Below the pieces are notes generated by a model. It made no database searches and was not told the DNA's origin. It saw nothing but the letters and a program-made list of their open reading frames with translations. A stretch of DNA of 64,000 nt from Terracoccus sp. 273MFTsu3.1 (GTDB taxonomy: Bacteria; Actinomycetota; Actinomycetes; Actinomycetales; Dermatophilaceae): contig NZ_KB911820.1 in NCBI RefSeq assembly GCF_000383675.1, positions 930,001-994,000 of the forward strand. The letters are read 5' to 3'. Made by a program: the position numbers and the translations under genes. Below, in pieces: positions 8,131 through 19,500 of this stretch (position 1 is its first letter; every line of letters begins with the position of its first letter).

Positions 8131-9876
8131 ATGACCGAATCCGACTCCGCACCTGACTCCACGCCGGACGCCATGCCTGACGCCACGCCCGACGCCGGGC
8201 CGAGCTCCGGGCCGCTCGTCCTCGGCCCGATGCTGCGCTACATCGGCGAGACCGATGCGACGGTGTGGGTCGAGACGTCCGCTCGGGGAGTCGTCGCGGT
8301 GCACGCCGACGGTCGCGACTGGACGGCTCCGACCTTCGCCGTCAAGGGCCACCACTACGCGCTCGTCGTCGTCGACGGCCTCGAGCCGGGCGGCTCGTGG
8401 GACTACACCGTCACCGTCGACGACGCACCGGTCTGGCCGCAGCCTGACAGCGCCTTCCCCCCGCCACGCATCCGCACCATCGACCGCGGTCGACCCACGC
8501 GGCTGCTCTTCGGGTCCTGCCGCACCACCGTGCCGCACGACCGCGAGGGTCACCGCACCAACGGCGTCGACGCGCTGCGCACGCTCGCGCTCGCCCTGGC
8601 CCGGGGCGAGGAGATGTGGCCCGACCTCGTGGCCTTCCTCGGTGACCAGGTCTACGCCGACGAGACGTCCGAGGCGATGCGCGAGTTCATCGCCGCCCGC
8701 CGCGACATCACCGAGCCGCCGGGGGAGGAGATCAAGGACTACGAGGAGTACTCCCACCTCTACGGGCTCGCCTGGGGCGACGCGGCGAACCGCTGGCTCC
8801 TCTCGACGGTGCCGAGCTGCATGATCTTCGACGACCACGACATCCGCGACGACTGGAACACGTCGTGGACCTGGCACGAGGAGATCAACCGCACCCCCTG
8901 GTGGCACGAGCGGCTCATGGGCGGCCTCTCCTCGTACTGGGTCTACCAGCACATCGGCAACCTCTCGCCGGCGCAGCTCGCCGACGACGAGATCTACGCG
9001 CAGGTCCTCGCCGGCGCCGACCGTGACGGGGAGGAGCTCGACCTGACCGAGGCGGTCTTCGACCTCGCCCGCCGTTCCGACCGCCACCCCGAGGTCTACC
9101 GCTGGAGCTTCCGGCGCGACCTCGGCGACGTCCGCCTCGTCGTCGTCGACTCGCGCGCCGCCCGGGTCCTCGAGCCGACGCACCGCTCGATGCTCGACCC
9201 CGACGAGATGAGCTGGCTCGACGAGCAGCTGACCGGCGACGTCGAGCACCTGCTCATCGGGACGTCCCTGCCGTTCATGCTGCCTCCCGGGCTGCACGAC
9301 CTCGAGGCGATCGACGAGGTGCTCGCCATGGGCACGCACGGACGGATCATCGCCGACCGGGCCGAGAAGGTCCGGCAGTCCATCGACCTCGAGCACTGGG
9401 CAGCCTTCAACGACGGTTTCGTCGAGGTCTTCGACATGGTCATGCAGGTGGCGAGGGGTGAGCGCGGTGCGGCTCCGGCCAGCGTCGTCTTCCTCTCCGG
9501 CGACGTCCACAACTCCTACGTCGCGGAAGTCGTCGACGCGAGGACCCGCCACGGTGCGACGTCCCGTGTCATCCAGGCCGTCTGCTCACCGATCCGCAAC
9601 CCGATGCCGCGGATGGTGCGCGTCATGATGTCCGCCTTCGCCCGCGGACTCGTGCGCCCCATGCGGTTCGTCGCCGAGCGCTCGAAGCACGTGCCCGACC
9701 CGGCCTACCCGTGGGCCGTCACCGACGGTCCGTGGTTCGACAACTGTCTCGCCGAGCTCACCGTCCAGGGCCGGGACCTCTCGATCGTCTGGCGCGGCGG
9801 CGAGATCCGCGACGGCGACGACGCCCACCCCGTGCTCACCACGGTGTCGAGCGTGCGCATCCCTGCAGCAGGCTGA
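8131..9876 (+). CDS. PhoD-like alkaline phosphatase/phosphodiesterase
   Basis: A 581-residue metallophosphatase of the PhoD-like type. An N-terminal domain (LGPMLRYIGETDATVWVET) precedes the catalytic part with LFGSCRTTVPHDREG, VAFLGDQVYADE, MIFDDHDIRDDWNTSW and VVFLSGDVHNSYVAEV, which supply the Asp/His metal ligands. The first ~25 residues are a Pro-Asp-Ala-Thr repeat, not a Tat or Sec signal, so this member seems cytoplasmic, unlike secreted PhoD. It probably hydrolyses phosphomonoesters or diesters. The next gene starts four bases after its stop, suggesting co-transcription. Confidence 0.85.
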   Translation: MTESDSAPDSTPDAMPDATPDAGPSSGPLVLGPMLRYIGETDATVWVETSARGVVAVHADGRDWTAPTFAVKGHHYALVVVDGLEPGGSWDYTVTVDDAPVWPQPDSAFPPPRIRTIDRGRPTRLLFGSCRTTVPHDREGHRTNGVDALRTLALALARGEEMWPDLVAFLGDQVYADETSEAMREFIAARRDITEPPGEEIKDYEEYSHLYGLAWGDAANRWLLSTVPSCMIFDDHDIRDDWNTSWTWHEEINRTPWWHERLMGGLSSYWVYQHIGNLSPAQLADDEIYAQVLAGADRDGEELDLTEAVFDLARRSDRHPEVYRWSFRRDLGDVRLVVVDSRAARVLEPTHRSMLDPDEMSWLDEQLTGDVEHLLIGTSLPFMLPPGLHDLEAIDEVLAMGTHGRIIADRAEKVRQSIDLEHWAAFNDGFVEVFDMVMQVARGERGAAPASVVFLSGDVHNSYVAEVVDARTRHGATSRVIQAVCSPIRNPMPRMVRVMMSAFARGLVRPMRFVAERSKHVPDPAYPWAVTDGPWFDNCLAELTVQGRDLSIVWRGGEIRDGDDAHPVLTTVSSVRIPAAG

Positions 9877-9880
9877 CGGG

Positions 9881-10723
9881 ATGGCCGTGGACGAGGTCGA
9901 ACGGCGGATCGCGCTGGCGGGCAAGGCGGTCCGGGCGTATGCCGCGAACCCCAAGGTCGCTGCTGCGCTCATCGGCGGGTCCGTGGCGCGCGGGCTCGCC
10001 GACGCGTCGTCCGACATCGAGCTCGACGTCTACTGGTCCTCCCCGCCGACCGTCGCCGACCGCCAGGCGGCGATCGAGGGCGTCGGGCTCACCCGCGTGT
10101 ATGCGGAGGAGGACGACCACGAGTGGGCCGACGGCCTGCTCGTCGGCGGCGTCAAGACCGACGTCAGCGGCTTCGTCACGTCGACCATCGACACCTATCT
10201 CGACCGCGTCCTCGCAGGCGACACCGACGCGGAGCTCCAGGTGCGCGTCACGGCCGTGCGCGACGGCATACCCCTGCACGGCCACCGGGTCATCGAGGCG
10301 TGGCGGACCCGGTGCGACCGCTACCCGGAGCCGCTGGCCGTCGCCCAGGTGCTCGAGGCCCTCGACCTGAGGCCCCGCGAGCGGCTCGAGATGCTCGCGG
10401 CCCGGGACGACGTCGTGCTGCTCCACCGCGACCTGCTCGACGGCGTGCAGGGGGTGCTCGACGCGCTCTTCGCGGTCAACCGGGTGTGGATGCCCCATCC
10501 CTTCCACAAGTGGCTGGACCGTGAGGCGACGCTGCTCGCCCACCGCCCCGACCGTCTCGTCGAGCGCATCCGGTCGCTCCTCGTCGCGTCCCCGCACGAC
10601 GCGGTCGCGACGCTGGTCGCCCTCGTCGAGGAGACGTACGACCTCGCGCACGGGCGGGTGCCCGAGGCCGACGTCGGCCCGTTGCGGGCGGCGTTCGAGC
10701 AGCGACGCGTCATCGGGACCTAG
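9881..10723 (+). CDS. nucleotidyltransferase-fold protein (DUF4037-like)
   Basis: A 280-residue protein with a polymerase-beta-type nucleotidyltransferase motif: ALIGGSVARGLADASSDIEL near residues 28-47, matching GSxARG...SDIDL. The all-helical remainder (WMPHPFHKWLDREATLL and LVALVEETYDLAHG) resembles the helical part of DUF4037 proteins. The motif reads S-D-I-E-L rather than D-x-D, so one metal-binding acid is Glu two residues on, and activity is uncertain. It starts four bases after the phosphatase stop. Possible roles are small-molecule or protein nucleotidylation; nothing here decides. Confidence 0.7.
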   Translation: MAVDEVERRIALAGKAVRAYAANPKVAAALIGGSVARGLADASSDIELDVYWSSPPTVADRQAAIEGVGLTRVYAEEDDHEWADGLLVGGVKTDVSGFVTSTIDTYLDRVLAGDTDAELQVRVTAVRDGIPLHGHRVIEAWRTRCDRYPEPLAVAQVLEALDLRPRERLEMLAARDDVVLLHRDLLDGVQGVLDALFAVNRVWMPHPFHKWLDREATLLAHRPDRLVERIRSLLVASPHDAVATLVALVEETYDLAHGRVPEADVGPLRAAFEQRRVIGT

Positions 10724-10728
10724 CGTCG

Positions 10729-10752
10729 GCGGCCGGGCGGTGGCCCGGCCGC
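10729..10752. terminator. bidirectional terminator-like hairpin
   Basis: A perfect 10-bp inverted repeat (GCGGCCGGGC / GCCCGGCCGC) with loop GGTG sits exactly between two convergent genes. There is no T-tract, as is common in this lineage. Confidence 0.7.
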
Positions 10753-10755
10753 GCC

Positions 10756-12062
10756 TCAGGTCACCCGGACGAGCAGGATGCGGTCGTCCCCCACCCCCGG
10801 GCTCTGCCGCCCGTCGCGGTTGCTCGTCGTCACGAGGAGGGTGTCCGGTCCGACGGTGAGCACGCTGCGCAGCCGCCCGTAGCGACCGACGAGGAAGTCC
10901 TGCGGCGTCGCCGCGGTCCCGGCGCCGTCGAGCGGGATCCGCCACAGCCGCTGCCCGCGAAGCGCCGCCATCCAGACCGACCCCCGGGCGATCGCGATCC
11001 CGCTCGGTGAGTCCTCCGGCGGGCCCCATTCGGCAACGGGACCCGTGACACCCGCCCGACTCGTGCGCCCCTCCGTCTGCGGCCAGCCGTAGTTGCGGCC
11101 GGGGCGGATGAGGTTGAGCTCGTCCTCGCTGTGGTCACCGAACTCGGAGGCCCACAGGCGCCCGGCTGCGTCCCACGCGATGCCCTGGACGTTGCGGTGG
11201 CCGTAGGACCACACGAGCGTCCCGAACGGGTTGCCGGGGGCCGGACGTCCGGCGGTCGTCATCCGCAGGATCTTGCCTCCGAGCGAACCGGTGTCCTGGG
11301 CCAGGGCCGGCTGCTGCGCCTCGCCCGTCGTGGCATAGAGGTAGCCGTCCGGTCCGAAGGCGAGACGACCACCGTCGTGGTGCACGTTGTGGGGGATGCC
11401 CGTGACGAGCACCCGCGGCGTGCCGAGCTGCCTGCCGGCAGGTGCGGAGGAGTCCCACGGGATCGCCGCGATGCGGTTGTCGTCCGCGGTGGAGTAGTAC
11501 GTGTAGACGAGGTGGTCGCGGGTGAAGGCGGGCGAGACGGCGATGCCGAGCAGGCCGGCCTCACCCTGCTGTGCGACGTTCGAGACGACGCCCGGGACCG
11601 TGCCGACCCGGTCCAGCCGGGCGGCTGCGACGTCGAGGCGGTAGATCCGGAAGCTGTCACGCGCCGAGACGAGGACGGTCCCGTCGGGCAGCCGGGCCAG
11701 ACCCCACGGCACGTCGATCCCGGTGGCCAGGGTGCGCACCACCGTCGCCGTGCCGGTCGGCCGGCCCGGGGCCGACGCGGGTGGCACGGTCGTCGGGGTG
11801 GCCGGCCCGGTCGAGGTCGCCGAGGGCGTACGCGTCGTCCCCGTCGTCGAGGAGGTGGTCGTCGCGCTCGTCGTCGCGCTCGTCGTCGCGACCGTCGAGG
11901 CTGCCGATGACGACGTCGATGACGTGTCCGCCGTGGTGGCACCGGCGGGGCCCGGGTGCCGGTGGAGCAGGCGGCCGCGGAGAGCGCGGTCAGACCGAGG
12001 GCGACGGTCGCAGCGAGCGTCCTCCGCCTCGTGCGCCTCGAGGGCGTCGTGTGCATCGGCAT
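10756..12062 (-). pseudogene. secreted PQQ-dependent sugar dehydrogenase-like lipoprotein, frameshifted
   Basis: The catalytic part is a glucose/sorbosone dehydrogenase-like beta-propeller: DVPWGLARLPDGTVLVSAR, EAGLLGIAVSPAF, NVHHDGGRLAFGPDGYLY, YGHRNVQGIAWD, GRNYGWP. Relatives oxidise sugars outside the cell with PQQ. It is preceded by a Ser/Thr-rich linker. The only plausible N-terminus, MPMHTTPSRRTRRRTLAATV followed by LSAAAC (lipobox Cys32), begins at 12062 but lies in another frame. The frames could be joined by one extra base around 11941-11960, in the run GGCGGGGCCCGGG; without it the signal-peptide frame becomes Arg-rich nonsense. GGAGG lies seven bases before the ATG. Either a real frameshift has separated export signal from enzyme, or one base is missing from the sequence. 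Confidence 0.75.
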
Positions 12063-12167
12063 GGGCACCTCCGGTGCCGACGCTAGCCAGCGCGCCTGTG
12101 GGAGGACACAGGTGCGCTCGACGGTGAGCGCGTCATCGGGGCGGGGAACAATCGGGCCAGCCCCAGA

Positions 12168-12188
12168 GTTGAGTCGAGTGAACGCAAG
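12168..12188 (+). promoter_or_regulatory. HAIR operator for HspR upstream of dnaK
   Basis: GTTGAGT-N7-ACGCAAG matches the HspR-associated inverted repeat CTTGAGT-N7-ACTCAAG at 12 of 14 defined positions. It lies 114 bases before dnaK, and the hspR gene ends this operon, so feedback repression of the dnaK promoter by HspR is expected. Confidence 0.85.
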
Positions 12189-12204
12189 ATTTGCGAGTCC
12201 GGTT

Positions 12205-12234
12205 TTGACAATCACGTCGGAGCGGGAGCAGATT
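12205..12234 (+). promoter_or_regulatory. candidate dnaK promoter
   Basis: A consensus -35 box TTGACA (12205-12210) is followed after 18 bases by CAGATT (12229-12234), a weak -10. It lies 16 bases downstream of the HAIR operator, where bound HspR could block initiation. Confidence 0.45.
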
Positions 12235-12302
12235 GAGCGAGGACCTGTTTCACCCGGACCACCAGCACCACGGTCTCCACCTAGATCATCAAGGAGTCAC
12301 CC

Positions 12303-14212
<1,910 letters not shown>

Positions 14213-14216
<4 letters not shown>

Positions 14217-14908
14217 CCGAGTCCCCGAAGCACGGCACGCCAGGCGAGCAGCCTGACGTGACCGCGACGGGCGCGACGGGTGCCGGCGGCGACGCCGCCG
14301 GCACCCCGCCGCGGGCAGACTCCGCCCACGGCGAGCGCCACCACACGTACTACGAGGGCGGTCCCGGCGCGTCGTCCGAGCCCGGTGGTGAGGACGAGTT
14401 CGACCACACCTCAACCGATTCCAACGAGACCGGCGGCGCCGAGCAGTCCTCGGAGACCGAGGGCGTGGCCCTCGCCGAGGAGGACACCATGGCGGCGACG
14501 CTGCTCGCCGACCTGCAGCGGCTGCAGGCCGAGTACGTCAACTACAAGAAGCGCGTCGACCGCGACCGTGAGGTCATCCGTCACACCGCGGTCGGCAGCG
14601 TCGTCGAGTCCCTGCTCCCGGTCCTCGACGACATCCACATGGCCCGCCAGGCCGGCGACCTCGCCGGAGGCCCCTTCGCCGCGATCGCCGACAAGCTCGA
14701 GGCGACCCTCGGTCGCTTCGGCGTCGAGCGGGTCGGCGAGGCCGGTCAGGAGTTCGACCCCAACGTGCACGAGGCCCTCATGCACGTCGAGGCCGAGCTG
14801 CCCGAGGGTGCGACGGGCACGACCGTCGTCCAGGTGCTCCAGCCCGGCTACCGCATCGGCGACCGGCTCGTCCGCGCCGCCCGGGTCTCGGTTGCCGACC
14901 CTGCCTGA
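14213..14908 (+). CDS. grpE: nucleotide exchange factor GrpE
   Basis: A 231-residue GrpE. The first ~95 residues are disordered, Gly/Thr/Glu-rich and unusually long. The dimerising coiled coil and head follow with [31 protein letters not shown] and the C-terminal [18 protein letters not shown]. It releases ADP from DnaK. The GTG start overlaps the dnaK stop (GTGA). A strong hairpin follows its stop, separating it from dnaJ. Confidence 0.97.
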
Positions 14909-14915
14909 GACGTCC

Positions 14916-14945
14916 GCCGCCGGGCTGCACACGCAGCCCGGCGGC
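14916..14945 (+). terminator. strong hairpin between grpE and dnaJ
   Basis: A perfect 13-bp inverted repeat (GCCGCCGGGCTGC / GCAGCCCGGCGGC) with loop ACAC begins seven bases after the grpE stop. It looks like an intrinsic terminator without a T-tract and could lower dnaJ-hspR expression relative to dnaK-grpE, or block 3' exonucleases. Its right arm overlaps a CGGCATAC octamer. Confidence 0.6.
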
Positions 14946-14997
14946 ATACCCGATGATGGGAGCAGCGTGAGAGTCACCGTGAACGAGGAGGTGCGCC

Positions 14998-16008
14998 ATG
15001 GCTAGTCAGGACTGGTTCGAGAAGGACTTCTACGCGATCCTCGGCGTGCCCCAGGACGCCGACGCCGCGACGATCAAGAAGACGTACCGCAAGGTCGCGC
15101 GCACGATGCACCCCGACCACAACGTCGGCGACGCGAAGGCGGAGGAGCGCTTCAAGGAGATCGGCGAGGCGTATGCCGTCCTCTCCGACCCCGAGAAGCG
15201 GCGCGAGTACGACGCGATCCGCGCGATGTCGCACGGCGGTGCCCGCTTCACCGCGGGCGGCGCGGGCGGCCAGGGCGCCGGTTTCGAGGACATCTTCTCC
15301 GCCTTCGGCGGCGCGGGCGGTCCCGGTGGGCAGCGCGTGCGCTTCGACACCGGTGGCGCCGGCGGGCAGCCGAACCTCGAGGACATCCTCGGGCAGATGT
15401 TCGGCGGTGCAGCGCCCGGAGCCGGCTACGGCGGCTACGGCGCGACGGCCGGTCCACGCCCCGGAGCCGACGTCCAGGCCAACACGCGCATCGGCTTCCG
15501 CGACGCCGTCGAGGGCTCCACGGTCTCGCTCAGCTCCCCTGACCTCGGTCGCATCAATGCCCGCATCCCCGCGGGCGTCAAGGACGGCCAGCGGATCCGC
15601 CTGCGCGGCAAGGGTCGTCAGGGCGACCCCGGCGCGCCCGCCGGTGACCTCATCCTCACGGTGGGGGTCGACAAGCACCCAGTCTACGGACGTGACGGCG
15701 ACAACCTCACACTGGACCTGCCCGTCACCTTCGCGGAGGCCGCGCTCGGCGCGACCGTCGCGGTCCCGACGCTCGACGGCGGGTCGGTCAAGGTCAAGGT
15801 GGCGCCGGGCACCCCGAGCGGCCGGGTCCTCCGGCTCAAGGGACGCGGCGTCAAGCGGGGCGACCACGTGGGCGACCTGCTGGCCCGCGTGCAGGTCGTC
15901 GTGCCGCAACGGCTGACCGACGAGGCCCGCGAGGCCATCGAGCGGATGGCTGCGGCCGAGAACGGCCACGACCCCCGGGCCGACCTCTTCCAGCGCGCCC
16001 GAGCCTGA
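14998..16008 (+). CDS. dnaJ: DnaJ-family co-chaperone without zinc finger
   Basis: A 336-residue J-protein. The J domain (1-~75) has the HPD tripeptide in RTMHPDHN, followed by a Gly/Phe-rich stretch (AGFEDIFSAFGGAGG) and two C-terminal substrate-binding domains (RIPAGVKDGQRIRLRGKG, GTPSGRVLRLKGRG). The four CxxCxGxG repeats of classical DnaJ are absent, so it is built like CbpA/DnaJ type II. It stimulates DnaK's ATPase and delivers substrates. GAGGAGG lies just before the ATG. Co-directional with grpE and hspR. Confidence 0.95.
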   Translation: MASQDWFEKDFYAILGVPQDADAATIKKTYRKVARTMHPDHNVGDAKAEERFKEIGEAYAVLSDPEKRREYDAIRAMSHGGARFTAGGAGGQGAGFEDIFSAFGGAGGPGGQRVRFDTGGAGGQPNLEDILGQMFGGAAPGAGYGGYGATAGPRPGADVQANTRIGFRDAVEGSTVSLSSPDLGRINARIPAGVKDGQRIRLRGKGRQGDPGAPAGDLILTVGVDKHPVYGRDGDNLTLDLPVTFAEAALGATVAVPTLDGGSVKVKVAPGTPSGRVLRLKGRGVKRGDHVGDLLARVQVVVPQRLTDEAREAIERMAAAENGHDPRADLFQRARA

Positions 16009-16025
16009 CGAACGAGGTGACGACG

Positions 16026-16478
16026 ATGGCCCGCAAGAGCGCCCGCCCCGGTGGGCACGACGACGACGCACCCGTCTTCGTCATCTCCGTCGCGGCCGAG
16101 CTGGCCGGCATGCACGCGCAGACGCTGCGGCAGTACGACCGGCTCGGCCTCGTGTCGCCGTCGCGCACGCGCGGGGGCGGACGGCGCTACAGCACGCGCG
16201 ACGTCGAGCTGCTCCGCGAGGTGCAGCGTCTGTCGCAGGAGGGTGTCTCGCTGGCCGGCATCCAGCGCATCCTCGACCTCGAGAACCACGTGACCGCCCT
16301 CCGGTCACGGGTCGAGGAGCTCGCCGCCGAGCTGGCGGCGGCCCAGGCTGCGCTGTCGGCCGGCGCCCGGGTCTTCGCGGTCGGTCCACGGGGCGAGGTC
16401 GTGGCGGTCCGACCGGGACAGCGCCCGCCTCGCGCCCCGTCCTCGCAGGCACTCGTCGTGTGGCGGCCCGAGCGTTAG
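16026..16478 (+). CDS. hspR: heat-shock repressor HspR (MerR family)
   Basis: A 150-residue MerR-type repressor. The winged helix begins VFVISVAAELAGMHAQTLRQ followed by YDRLGLVSPSRTRGGGRRYS, typical of HspR, then helices VEELAAELAAAQAAL and a tail ending LVVWRPER. It binds HAIR sequences, seen here before dnaK and clpB, and represses both in the absence of stress. The ATG at 16026 is chosen over an in-frame GTG at 16017 because GAGGTGA lies five bases before it. Confidence 0.95.
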   Translation: MARKSARPGGHDDDAPVFVISVAAELAGMHAQTLRQYDRLGLVSPSRTRGGGRRYSTRDVELLREVQRLSQEGVSLAGIQRILDLENHVTALRSRVEELAAELAAAQAALSAGARVFAVGPRGEVVAVRPGQRPPRAPSSQALVVWRPER

Positions 16479-16594
16479 GTCTCCGCCTCCCGTGGAGGGG
16501 CTCGTGTGTCAGACTGTGCACGCCTCAAGCAGACGGGGCGCGCCGTTGTGGAATGCCGCCGGAGGCAGCTTCTTGACCCCAGCCCGGAGGTCGT

Positions 16595-19500
16595 GTGACC
16601 CCGCACCACCCTGAGGGCGGCCTGCCCGGCGCCCCCACGACGAACGCCTCGACCGTCGGCGTCCCCTCGTCCGCGACGAGCATGCGTGACCTGTTCATGC
16701 GCACGGACTGGTCGGCGACCTCGCTGGGCCCGGTCGAGTCCTGGCCCGCCAACCTGCAGATCCTCGTCGACGTCTGCCTGTCGTCGCGCTTCCCCATGCT
16801 CGTCTGCTGGGGACCCGACCTGCTCATGCTCTACAACGACGGCTACCGCACCCTCCTCGGCGAGAGCAAGCACCCTGACGCGTGGGCGCGGCCGGTGCGG
16901 GACGTCTGGCCCGAGGTCTGGGACGTCATCGGCCCGATGTTCGAGGGGGTCACCAGTGGCGGCCCGGCGACGTGGGTCGAGGACGAGCTCCTCGTCGTCG
17001 ACCGCGCCGGCTACCTCGAGGAGGCCTACTTCACGTGGTCCTACGGCGCCGTCCACGACGACTCGGGTGCCGTCGTCGGCGTGCTCAACGTCGCCACCGA
17101 GACCACGGCGAAGGTGGTGGCCGAACGCCGGGCCGACGTCGCGTCGCGGCTCTTCGCCTCGCTGGCCGGCGCCGAGGACGCCGAGGACGTACGCCGTCGT
17201 GCCCTCGACGTGCTCGGCTCGGACGGTTTCGACCACCTCGCGAGCGACCTGCGCTGGTGCGCGCCGGGGGACCCGACTCCTGACGCCGTGGACGGCGAGG
17301 GCCGCACGGTGCACGTCGTGCCCGTCGTCGAGCCCGGCCTGCTCGAGCCCACCGCGCACCTGCTGCTCACCGAGAACCCGCGCCGCCCGTGGGACGCCCA
17401 GCTCCAGGTCTATGCCGAGCTGTGCGCCGCGCACGTGGCGATGGCGCTGAGCGGCATCCGCCGCCTCCAGGAGGAGCGGCACCGGTCCGAGGCCCTGGCC
17501 GAGCTCGACGTCGCCAAGTCCGACTTCTTCGCCAACGTCAGCCACGAGCTGCGCACGCCGCTGACCCTCATCGCCGGACCGGTGCAGGACGCCCTCGCCG
17601 CCGACGGTCTCGATCCCGAGCAGCGCCAGCGCTTCGAGCTGATCCGCCGCAACACCGACCGTCTCGCCGGCCTCGTCGACCGCATCCTCGACCTCACGCG
17701 GGTCGAGGCCGGAGCCGTCGAGCCGCACTGGGTCCAGGCCGACGTCGAGGAGCTCGTCACGGGCCTCGGCGCGAACTTCCGCCCGGCCATCGAGCGCACG
17801 GGTCTCGAGTTCGAGGTGGTGTGCGACGACCTCGACCACGAGGCCTACGTCGACGTCGACATGTTCGAGCGCATCGTGCTCAACCTGCTGTCGAACGCCC
17901 TGAAGTTCACGGCGCGCGGACGCATCTCGCTCCACCTGGGCGGCACCGACACCGGGTTCGCCGTCTCGGTCACCGACACCGGCATCGGCATCGCCGAGAA
18001 GGACCTCGACCTCGTCTTCGACCGCTTCCGGCAGCTCGACCGCGGCGACGACCGACGCTCGCGCGAGGGCGCCGGCATCGGCCTGTCGCTCGTGCGCCAG
18101 CTCGTCGACCTGCTGGGCGGCCGCGTCGCCGTGCAGTCACGTCAGGGCCGGGGGAGCACCTTCACGGTGTCCTTCCCGTGGGGCCGACCCGCGGCACGCG
18201 CCGCGCTGCGCCCCTCGATCACGCCGCGGTCGGCCGAGTCCTTCATCCACGAGGCGAGCAGCTGGGTCGTGCGCGACGCGGTCGCGGCCGAGATGCAGGC
18301 GTCGTCCGCGGACACCGAGCACGTCCCCGGCCCGATGTCGCCGGCCACTCGGCCGGACGGCGTGCGTCCGACCCTGCTCGTCGTCGAGGACAACCACGAC
18401 ATGCGCGACTACATCGCGCGCCACTGCGTCGTGGACTACGACGTCGTGTCGGTGCGCGACGGGGTCGAGGCCCTCGAGCACCTGCGCGCCCGACGTCCGT
18501 CGATCGTCCTCGCCGACGTCATGATGCCGCGCATGGACGGCCTGACCCTCGTGCGCGAGATCCGCGCCGACCCGAGCCTGCGCGACCTGCCCGTCGTCCT
18601 GCTCTCCGCGCGGGCCGGTGTCGAGGCCAGCACCACCGGGCTGCTCGAGGGTGCCGACGACTACGTCATCAAGCCGTTCCAGCCCCAGGAGCTCCGCGCG
18701 CGCCTGGCCGCCAACCTCGTGCGGGCGCGCTCGCGGTCGCGCGACGCCGCGTGGCTTCGGGCCATCCTCGGCGCCATCCAGGAGCCGTTCGTCGTCGTCG
18801 ACGCGGAGGGCCTCGTCGTCCAGGTCAACGACGTCTTCACCCGGACCTTCGGCTGGTCGCTCGCCGACGGCCCGCTCGTGCCGCCGTACCCGTGGTGGAT
18901 CCCGGAGTCGGAGTCGTCCGACGAGCGTCGGCAGCACGAGCGACGCATGGAGCTGCTCCAGTCCGGCCGACCCGTCGAGGACGACCGCTACCGCATCCTT
19001 CGGCGCGGGGGCGGTGAGGCCTGGGTCCACGTCCGGTCGGCGAGCGTGTCGGGCACCGCGGAGCACGACGGCTTCGTCATCGTCGTCGTCCGGGACGAGA
19101 CGCGCGAGCGTGAGTCCCGTCTGCGGCGCGAGCTCGCCGCGCGGATCGCCGTCGACCTCGCCACCGCGGAGGAGCTCGACCAGGTGCTCGCCACGGCCGT
19201 CACGGGATTCACCGTGCTCTTCGACGGTGCGGTGACCCTGCGCGTCTCCCCGACGAAGGGGGAGCCGGTCGTGCTGTCCCCCCGTGGACGCGTGGCCGTC
19301 GGCGACCTCGAACCGGGAATCCGACAGGGGCTCGACTCCTCGCCGCACCGTCACGACGTCCTCGTCGGCGACAAGCGAGAGGGCCTGCTGCTCCTGCCGA
19401 CGGCGCACGAGTCGGACTGCCGCGCCTGGGTGCAGTTCGACGAGCCGCGTCTCGTCTCGAGCGACGAGCTCATCGTCGGCGACCTGCTCGCCCAGTCGCT

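Noticed and set aside
7948-9552. 534-residue reverse frame over the PhoD-like gene
   Set aside because: Antisense shadow; the forward frame has all PhoD-like motifs.
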